A stretch of DNA of 64,000 nt, taken from Tubiluchus corallicola. Taxonomy: Eukaryota; Priapulida; Priapulimorpha; Priapulimorphida; Tubiluchidae. Below the pieces are notes generated by a model that saw only the letters and a list, made by a program, of their open reading frames with translations, had not been told where the DNA came from and searched no databases. Below, one piece after another: positions 57,001-64,000 of this stretch. The stretch is taken from assembly GCA_030141605.1 (NCBI GenBank), contig JAQGDQ010000497.1:99841-163840 (forward strand). The letters run 5' to 3'. Every line of letters begins with the position of its first letter. Within the stretch, counting starts at the first letter, position 1. A program made the position numbers and the translations under genes.

Positions 57001-60000
57001 TAATTCCCTTGTGTTTTGTGCATGTGACATAGCTGCTGATTTGTTGACATTGCTGTCTTGCTACTCTAGATTCTGGCACGTTGTTATTGTGCACTTTTGT
57101 AATGACTCTAGACAATAGGAAACCGTAATTAAAATTTTGGCATTTTTCATCTTCACATTTTGTATTTTTGGGTAAAATAAAATGCACATTTTCCTAAATA
57201 TTTATTAGTTATTTATTTGTGTTTATAGAATGCAGCCATACAAACTCTCAGAATCAATGGCGTCGGATCTTGTGGTCCACGTGGATTTTACGGAACAGTC
57301 GGTACAGTTTTTCGAAAATTCATTTTTGCGATGTTTTACGTTACCTCTATCTCGGCAAACAGCTTCTGTCTGTCGTGGATGTGTTTTGTGTTTTTTTGCT
57401 GTTTGTTACTGCAGTTTTGTCTTAAGGCTCAATTAACTTGGTGTTTGTCATTTTTGGATCACAAACATGAACAGTTTCTTTGTTTGCAAAAGACCAACAC
57501 TAAAATACTACAAGTTTCATGCATGTCTTTTAATCTGTTAACCCTTTCAGTCCCAAATTATTTTTTTAATAAGAAAACGTTTTTTGGCTTGGTACTTTTG
57601 TTCAGTATGTCCATCTTGTTTACACATAATAATTATTTTTTCTACCTGTGCCCGTGTGCTAAATATAGCCTGTATCCCACGGGATGCATTGGGATTCAGT
57701 GGTTGCTAAACATGGTAAAAAGCAAATGCTGATAATTTTTTAAAGTATTTAAGACATTTAGTATGCATCCTATACTGATCTGTACAAAGTTGTCTCTAAA
57801 GTACTGTACATTGCGCAGTTTTTTGTGCTATGTAGATTTTCTAGCTTGCCATTTTATCACCATTTTTAGTCTATTGTTATTGGCTTAAATCAAAATAACT
57901 ATTAACAGATCAAATAACTGTCAGTTTTAAAATTTTATTAATTTTAAAGGCAGAGAATATTCCCGTATCCCATGGGATACAATGGGTATGAAAGGGTTAA
58001 TGTTTCTACTTTGGTCCTCCAATATTTTAGATAAGCACTTAGATTTGGAAGACCGGATAGCTAAATTTATGGGTGTAGAGGAGGCGGTACTCTACTCTTA
58101 CGGCTTCCCCACCATTGCCAGTGTTATTCCGTCCTACTCAAAAAGAGGAGACCTCATCTTTTGGTAAGTGTAAAACGGAGTTCTCACTAATGTGGCGTTA
58201 AGCGAAACACTGTTAAATGAACCCACATTTTGCACGGGAATTTTCCAAGTAGAATGGTTGTGTTGTGTTTTAGTAACAAAAGTCTGTCATGCTTTGCTTA
58301 CATAAATCAATCGTATTATGGGTTTTGTTGCTGATGAGCATTCATTGGCGTTTTCCGGTTTAAATTATTTATAGATTGGGTTGGAATATTTGAAAATTAT
58401 GTGATTCTTGCTGAGAACAACAATTTAAGTATGATACGTTGTCCTTTGGCTCTGGGGAAAAGTCTGAGTGGTTGTTTAGTGTGATTAATGATTTTGGCAT
58501 TGTGGCTTTTTCGAATAAAATTGCTTGCAAGCATTTTGTGACCAGTGTCATGATTCACCATTGGTGTGCAAGCAATTTTTTGGCTTGGAAAATGTTTCTT
58601 GGTTTTGCTTTCTTGAATCTTGGCAATAACGTTGTGGTGAGAGCATAATTATAATACTACAGTAAACTCCACGTATCTCAAAATGGCATAACTCAAATTT
58701 CCGTCTAATTCAAAGCATTTCAGGACGACGGATGAAATCCTTCATTTTTCCCACAAAAAAAACATTGGTCAACTCGAAGTTTTTTCAGTCCGGTTGGATT
58801 TGAGTTATGCGGAGTTTACTGTATACTGTTTTCGTTTTGCATCCATCATGCAGCCTTCATGCAGCCTTTGTCAATAAACTGAAATTGTTTTACGATGTAA
58901 CCAATGCCTTTTTAAAGCAACTGTGTCCCTGTTATATACAAAAAATGTTTAATAGGTGCAATATTTTATTGATAGGTATTTGTTTCATTTTTAATTTTTT
59001 TGAGCATTAAATAGTGCACTTGTAATTAGGTATAGCTTCAGGTAATGCACGTGATTAAAAGTAGTAACTACTTTGCATGGAATTTTTTTAGATGTGTAGA
59101 GCAGAAAGTTTTAGTTAGTTTAAATATATTTTTATTGAAGTATTACAATAGGGCTTGAACAGACAGTTTTTAACAACTGATAAATGTTCTCACCAGTGAA
59201 ACATAGAGTAAATACAATAGACAAACAGAAGAAATATTACAGTGTGACTACTAGCAGTAAGGACACATACATAGCATATTGTTGAGAATGACATTAATAT
59301 TACTACATGATCAATATGAACTAATACAATGGTTAAAAGCGCTTAGTTAGAAATATAAATTTCTGTACAAGCACAATGTTTTGAAATCAATTTCTACATT
59401 CACATGTAGTCTTCTTTGAGAGAGGATGTTTACACATTTCAACTTACTGGTGATGCCTTTTCCAGTTCAGTGTCTAATCTCAGAAAATTATCTTTGATAG
59501 TGAGATAGAATCTGATCCATCTAAGTTAAGCAGATTCTCTGGTTGTGTGATAAATGCTGACCTGCAGATTGTGGAACTATGTAAAAAATCATATTTCCCC
59601 GTATTTCAGTGAAGACAACCCCACAGGCCTGTCAAGCGCATAAATCCACCACATCAGGAGTTCAGAACCTGGTGGCCGCTTTTCCTCTACCTTCATGGTC
59701 AGGCGATGTCGGAGTTTACTGAAACGAAAATTGAATTTCTCTCCCAAGACAAACATATTCTAAAGTACTCACCACATCCCACAAATAAAAAAAAATAAGA
59801 ATTGATATTCCATTCCAATATATTCCATTGATATCTAGCTTTTTGTGCTGTTTTGAACAAAGGTCTGTCAATAAACCATAAAAGTCATGCTGTTAGTTAT
59901 GTTTAATTTTGCAGTGACGAAGGAGTCTGCTTTGCTGTTCAGCAAGGCTTGAGAGCATCAAGAAGCGTTGTCAAGTATTTCAAGCACAATGATGTTGATG

Positions 60001-63000
60001 ATCTGACTCGATTACTGGAAGAGCAGACTCTTCTGGACAAAAAGGTGGGATTCTTTTGCTTGTAATGAGCTATTACACCTGAATAAAACATGACCAGTTT
60101 TGTCATATGGTTTAATATTATTTTTACGATCATTACAAGACCCAATTTATGTGTTCCAAGTTGTTGTTAATGTGTCCCACATTTGCGAGACCATGAATTA
60201 CTTTTAAATCTAAGGTGTTCCATGTAAGCCTGCGATATTGTAAGCAATTCTAAGACACTCTGCAATAATCGTTTTATGGAATTTTGAAAACCTGGCATCT
60301 ACAAAGATGCATTTTGGATGCAGTGATTGTAGAGCTTTGTAAACTGGTAAACAATGTTAAACCGAAAAGTTTCTCCAAAATTTCTACACTGTTAGTAAAC
60401 ACTTATTAGCAGAAAAAACTAAGATAGCAAAATTAGATAGTGTTCTTTATGAGTGACCCAGCATGCCACAGACACCTGTTTACCTGTTTAGTTAGAGTTA
60501 TTAAATTTATTTTACCTTCATTGTAGAATCCAAAGAAAGCAAAGGTGACTAGGCGATTTTTGGTAGTCGAAGGTCTGTACATGAATTACGCTGATATTTG
60601 CCCATTACCTGAGTTGGTAAGTTTTTTTTGGAGAACTAACAACATCCTGTTTTGTTTGTTAATTTCCTGGGAAGCTTACTGATGCACTTCCTCGTTAATT
60701 TGCTCAGTTTAGGATGAATTCACTTATAGCAGGTGAACCGAAGGAAAGCCATAATAGAAAATTGTCGTCTACACATCGACAAACCTTGCGAACTAATCAA
60801 GTATTCCAGTTAGGCGAAAAAGTTGGTACTATGCCAGATGGCTTGTTTGAAGTAATTTGATGAGAACTTATGTGTCACCAAAGATTTTACACAAATTGCA
60901 TTTTCTTAAAATTTACAATGAGCAACTAACCGTATTTGAAGGAAACTAGAACTGTTAAGCTTATATATCATAGCTTAGTGGTTGCATACATTTTTTATCT
61001 TCTTTTCCACAGTTTCGTCGTCAAGTTAGTATTGTTTCTCATGAGTTGTTGGGTTTGTTATTTTGTTGTTGCTCACAGCACCATCTAGTGGTGAGTTGCA
61101 CCAGTTACTTGATTGATTAAATTAAGTAACTTGAAACTTGTTAGTAGCTAGTTAAAATGACCTGAGTAAATTTTTCAGGTCAAGTTGAAATACAAGTACA
61201 AGGTTCGGCTATTCGTGGAGGAAAGTCTATCATTTGGAGTGCTCGGTTCTTCAGGTCGCGGGGTCACTGAACACTTCAATATTCCGGTAAGCACATTCAG
61301 TCCTCAGAGAGTAAATTACTAAAACAGAAGGAAATGCAATTATTTTCATAGTTTTGCAGCCACCTGTAAGCAGCTCATAAGTGTGACACAAACTTTCCCA
61401 AACAGCTGTATCTCTTTATCTGTTTTTTCTTTTAGGTTGAAGATGTAGATTTAATCTGTGCTTCATTAGAAAACTCTGTAGCATCGATTGGTGGTTTTTG
61501 TTGTGGGAGATCATTCATTGTTGATCATCAGGTGCGTTCATTGTTCAGTAAAACAACTTTCATGTTCTTGTTCAATATTCCTTTGATAATACTGTCACTT
61601 ATGTCATTCTCGAATACTTTTTAGCAAACTAATGTTTTAGCTCTTTCTTTGAAATTTATAAAACTGTGAATGAAATTAGAGTTTAACAGTAAAATCGGTA
61701 AAATAATTTGAGAGGTTGCTAAACTATTTTATCCTATTTGTTTCAAAAAATTTCACAGCTTCTTCATTGGCATTATATATTCATTGGTATACGTATATAT
61801 AAACAGGTATATTTGTAATTACACTCATATCTCAATTTGATGGACAAAAGTGGGCAGACGTCGGTCCGAATTTACTGATTGTCTGTATTTTCCTATACTA
61901 AGCTAATACAGTAGACGCTTTGTTTTAGTCTCACTGTAATGTAGAATCGATCATCTAATTGTCTCAAAAATATCTCGTACGAGCCGCTCCTCCGCAAAAG
62001 TATATAAAAACTGTCGACAATTGACTCAAATAACTCGGCATAATTGACTCTAAACCAATGTGCCGACATACAAGCCAAACGTGTTGTTGCACGCTTCTTG
62101 AATGTAAACAAAGTGGCGGCCCACCAACTAGCTGTCAGTTGCTAACCAACTAACGCGCGAGAAAATAGTCTGTATGCGGGAGTTTTTAACGGACCACATT
62201 TTGGCCAAATTTTCCGATATCCGCAAAAGCAACGTCCTGTAAACCGAGAAGTGAGTGTATTTCACTAGGCAGCACTAGTGCTGTTTAACTGAACCGGTTA
62301 GCTGAACCTGAAAGTTAACATTGTAGATTACTAACATAGTGCATTATATCAGATTTCTATATCTATGTAGAGATTATCTGGATTAGGTTATTGTTTCTCA
62401 GCATCGTTGCCTCCAATGTTGGCTTCTGCTGCAATTTGTGTGCTGAGTCTGATGCAGGATGATCAGACCATGTTCACCAGACTAGAGCAACGTGCTGTAC
62501 AGCTGCATGCAATACTGAACAGGTGCGTTTGATTAATTTCTGTCCACCTCAGCGATACGGCATCTTAATTTACAATTTACTGAAATAAAGAAGATCAGCA
62601 CTAAAGAATTTTTAGAACATTAGCTCTAAAAACATTTTAGTACATCATTAGTGGGGATTTTTGTAATTAAGTTGTGACAAGGATAAGTAACATTTTAGTA
62701 CATCATTAGGGGGTATTTTTCTAATTAAGTTGTGACAATGATAAGTGATTTTTAGTACATCATTAGTGAGGATTTTTCTTATTAAGTTGTGACAATGATA
62801 AGTAACTTTTTAGTACATCATTAGTGAGGATTTTTCTTACTAAGTTGTGACAATGACAAGTAACTTTTTAGTACATAATTAGTGAGGATTTTTCTAATTA
62901 AGTTGTGACAATGATAAGTGATTTTTTAGTACATCATTAGTGAGGATTTTTCTTACTAAGTTGTGACAATGATAAGTAACTTTTTAGTACATCATTAGTG

Positions 63001-63821
63001 AGGATTTTTCTTACTAAGTTGTGACAATGATAAGTAACTTTTTAGTACATCATTAGTGAGGATTTTTCTTACTAAGTTGTGACAATGATAAGTAACTTTT
63101 TAGTACATCATTAGTGAGGATTTTTCTTACTAAGTTGTGACAATGACAAGTAACTTTTTAGTACATAATTAGTGAGGATTTTTCTAATTAAGTTGTGACA
63201 ATGATAAGTAACTTTTTAGTACATCATTAGTGAGGATTTTTCTTACTAAGTTGTGACAATGACAAGTAACTTTTTAGTACATCATTAGTGAGGATTTTTC
63301 TTGCTAAGTTGTGACAATGACAAGTAACTTTTTAGTACATCATTAGTCGGGGGTTTTCTTGGTAAATAGTAAATTGTTGCAATAAAATGCTACCTTTTAG
63401 TACATGATTAGGGCTTATTTTTGCCAGACTGAGATTCCCTTCTTTAAAAACCACTTCTAACAAAATGTTTATTAGATTATGTTGTGATTATTTTTCTTGT
63501 AGTTTTTTCAGGTAACAATTGAAATGCTGTTTTTTTTAATTATTTAGTTATTCATTCTTATCTTATGTGTAATATTTGTTAAAAGTTTCTAAATTTATTT
63601 GGACACTATGGAACAACAATAGTTTGGGCTAAAAATGTTTGTCTGATTTTGCCAATTGCGCGTCAGCTTCAGAAACTTTGTCACACGACATTTTTTTTTA
63701 TAGAATTGAAGGAGTAGATGTCGTGGGTGTGCCCGTATCACCGTTCAAACATTTGTGCCTCGCCGAGAGTCATTCAACTTATGCTGAGGATGTTCATCTA
63801 TTAGAACAAGTTGTAGAAAAG
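51026..63821 (+). CDS. SPTLC1: Serine palmitoyltransferase long-chain base subunit 1 (3' end beyond window)
   Basis: Twelve exons join in frame: 51026-51073, 53323-53427, 54806-54900, 55952-56045, 57229-57301, 58031-58163, 59915-60044, 60527-60616, 61179-61286, 61436-61531, 62371-62522, 63704-63821, giving 414 aa of about 473. SPTLC1 pairs with SPTLC2/3 in the ER membrane to condense serine with palmitoyl-CoA, the first step of sphingolipid synthesis. One membrane segment lies at about 21-40 ([16 protein letters not shown]). Family motifs include [20 protein letters not shown] (Cys129 matches human Cys133), [52 protein letters not shown] and [20 protein letters not shown]. The PLP lysine of the catalytic subunit is absent, as expected. 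The start [10 protein letters not shown] matches the family; an acceptor ends 5 nt before the ATG. Introns hold many transposons. Confidence 0.97.
52292..52797. mobile_element. hAT-like MITE with perfect 8-bp duplication
   Basis: ATCTATGC flanks both ends (52284-52291, 52798-52805). The TIRs are CAGGGGTGTGCAAATTGCGG and, reverse-complemented, CAGCGGTGTGCAAATTATGT. GC-rich GCGGCCCG repeats next to the ends are typical of this hAT group. The element is 506 bp, in SPTLC1 intron 1, without a transposase. Confidence 0.9.
54230..54664 (-). mobile_element. piggyBac-like TTAA MITE, copy 1
   Basis: TTAA flanks both ends, with termini CCCTTTCATACCAG and, reverse-complemented, CCCTTTCAGTCCCAAATTAT. Its reverse complement is nearly identical to 57538-58000 over the ends and much of the interior. 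Inner palindromes such as GTATCCCATGGGA are near both ends. The CCC start plus TTAA target fits piggyBac. It lies in SPTLC1 intron 2. Confidence 0.85.
54914..55110 (+). repeat. Tandem duplication (about 95-106 bp unit)
   Basis: AGAAATTAACACTGA (54917 and 55012) and GTGTGTTGCTTAGAAAACCT (54954 and 55060) start matching parts of two consecutive units; the second continues TTGGATTGTTGGCAAATATG in both. It begins a few bases after the donor of SPTLC1 exon 3. Confidence 0.8.
55171..55740. mobile_element. hAT-like element
   Basis: The left end CAGCCCTGGATTAA and the right end, reverse-complemented CAGGGCTGGATTAA, pair with one mismatch. The 8-bp flanks AGCTTATT and AGGATATT agree at 6 of 8. A G-run of about 14 lies at 55225-55238. 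The element is 570 bp and lies in SPTLC1 intron 3. Confidence 0.75.
56389..56949 (-). mobile_element. Non-autonomous TTAA-target DNA element, copy B
   Basis: TTAA flanks both ends (56385-56388, 56950-56953). The termini are AGGAAAAACAGATGATTGTG and, reverse-complemented, AGGATGACCAGACAATTGTT. It is the inverted relative of 6924-7453, sharing long near-identical stretches such as GGTTATCACGGTACTGCCTT and CACAGTTTGTGCAATGGCAG in reverse complement. 561 bp, SPTLC1 intron 4. Confidence 0.85.
57538..58000 (+). mobile_element. piggyBac-like TTAA MITE, copy 2
   Basis: TTAA flanks both ends; the termini are CCCTTTCAGTCCCAAATTAT and, reverse-complemented, CCCTTTCATACCCATTGTAT. It is inverted relative to 54230-54664. 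GTATCCCATGGGATAC is a 16-bp perfect palindrome near the right end. The element stops only 30 bp before SPTLC1 exon 6, so it may contribute to the branch-point region. Confidence 0.9.
58660..58821. mobile_element. Short pogo/Tigger-like MITE
   Basis: The ends CAGTAAACTCCACGTATCTC and, reverse-complemented, CAGTAAACTCCGCATAACTC, with TA flanks (58658-58659, 58822-58823), delimit 162 bp in SPTLC1 intron 6. Confidence 0.85.
59110..59718 (-). CDS. Candidate small gene or last exon nested antisense in SPTLC1 intron 6
   Basis: A GC-rich patch within AT-rich intron has all the signals of a minus-strand last exon. A good acceptor (AATTTTCGTTTCAG) ends at 59719; the frame K-L-R-H-R-L-T then runs into an ATG (59696) in the context CCTGACCATGA, reading [20 protein letters not shown] then [15 protein letters not shown] to a TGA at 59591-59589 (35 aa from that ATG). 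About 450 nt of AT-rich sequence follows to an AATAAA at 59136-59131. I do not recognise the protein. It could be a trans-spliced single-exon gene, the end of a multi-exon gene whose other exons I did not find, or an expressed non-coding RNA. Confidence 0.45.
61822..62257. mobile_element. TA-flanked MITE
   Basis: The left end CACTCATATCTCAATTTGAT and the right end, reverse-complemented CACTCACTTCTCGGTTTACA, share a CACTCAyWTCTC start and TA flanks (61820-61821, 62258-62259). The 436-bp element lies in SPTLC1 intron 10 and resembles the pogo/mariner MITEs elsewhere in the window. Confidence 0.65.
62631..63415 (+). repeat. Minisatellite, 57-58-bp unit, about 13 copies
   Basis: Consecutive units each contain TTTTAGTACATCATTAGTGA, GGATTTTTCTTACTAAGTTG and TGACAATGATAAGTAAC. 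Thirteen copies are readable, the first two and last one or two more diverged, plus a decayed fourteenth near 63400. Variant bases (ACATAATT, CTAATTAAG, GACAAG) recur with a five-unit spacing. There are no unique spacers. The array lies in SPTLC1 intron 11. Confidence 0.95.
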
Positions 63822-64000
63822 GTATAAAATTATATTATAGGCTTTTTTGCAGGCGGCTTTCTTGTCATATGGTTGATGGATTCCAGTCCTTGTTTTCGCT
63901 ACAATCTCTGATTGCTTTCTCAAAACTTAGATTTTGAAGGATGAGTGGCAGAAGAAGGCATTTTTGCTAATGTTTGTCCCAAATATTTTCATTGAAAATA

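Noticed and set aside
57219-57732. Three overlapping frames of 68-133 codons
   Set aside because: They are shifted frames over SPTLC1 exon 5 or hydrophobic AT-rich intron; only frame 57229-57301 encodes the conserved [10 protein letters not shown] segment.
57982-58167. Open frame starting MGMKGLMF that runs into SPTLC1 exon 6
   Set aside because: The start codon lies in the end of the piggyBac-like MITE and the frame crosses the exon 6 acceptor; the real exon starts at 58031.
60711-60860. Short plus-strand frame (about 48 codons) in SPTLC1 intron 8
   Set aside because: Locally GC-richer, but no splice signals, poly(A) signal or recognisable motif support it as a gene.
62631-63415. Regular direct repeats that could suggest a CRISPR-like array
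   Set aside because: Units are contiguous 57-58-bp copies with no unique spacers, inside an intron of an animal gene; this is a minisatellite.

Overview
The window is an AT-rich, intron-rich animal nuclear sequence. Six conserved eukaryotic genes can be read exon by exon with GT-AG junctions, and the set (MIER1, HSPBP1, MTFP1, TRAM1, SPTLC1, CDC16) is that of a metazoan. High intron density, a very mixed transposon load and low GC suggest an aquatic invertebrate; nothing seen fixes the phylum. No bacterial or viral gene cluster and no CRISPR array was seen.

Layout, left to right: (1) last two exons of a small Pro/Gly then Lys/His/Ser-rich protein resembling PRR13 (+, 312-1040); (2) intergenic DNA with a decayed non-LTR retrotransposon (3700-5260); (3) HSPBP1 (+, 6226-13269, 6 coding exons), convergent with (4) CDC16/APC6 (-, 20352-14183, 5 exons); (5) MTFP1 (+, 21301-23932, 3 exons), divergent from CDC16; (6) TRAM1 (-, 31001-26659, only 2 coding exons); (7) a gene-free block with a LINE, a (GTT)n/(GGT)n microsatellite and a strong hairpin; (8) MIER1 (+, 38331-47101, 10 exons); (9) SPTLC1 (+, from 51026, 12 exons seen, the last roughly 60 residues lying beyond the window). 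The genes are functionally unrelated (chaperone cofactor, cell-cycle ubiquitin ligase, mitochondrial fission, ER translocation, chromatin repression, sphingolipid synthesis), so this is ordinary gene order and not an operon-like system.

The accessory content is mostly transposons in introns and gaps. At least fifteen DNA elements can be delimited by terminal inverted repeats (TIRs) plus target duplications: hAT-like (8-bp duplications), pogo/Tigger-like (TA), piggyBac-like (TTAA), and a two-copy TTAA family with AGGA termini that I cannot name. One hAT relic still encodes the C-terminal dimerisation tail of its transposase, and one pogo-like element keeps a transposase-like N-terminus. Five LINE fragments also occur. 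The points most worth a second look are a probable small gene nested antisense inside an SPTLC1 intron (59110-59718), the paired inverted TTAA families, a 57-58-bp minisatellite with higher-order structure, a near-perfect 30-bp hairpin, and splice acceptors a few bases upstream of several start codons, which could mean 5' UTR introns or spliced-leader trans-splicing.
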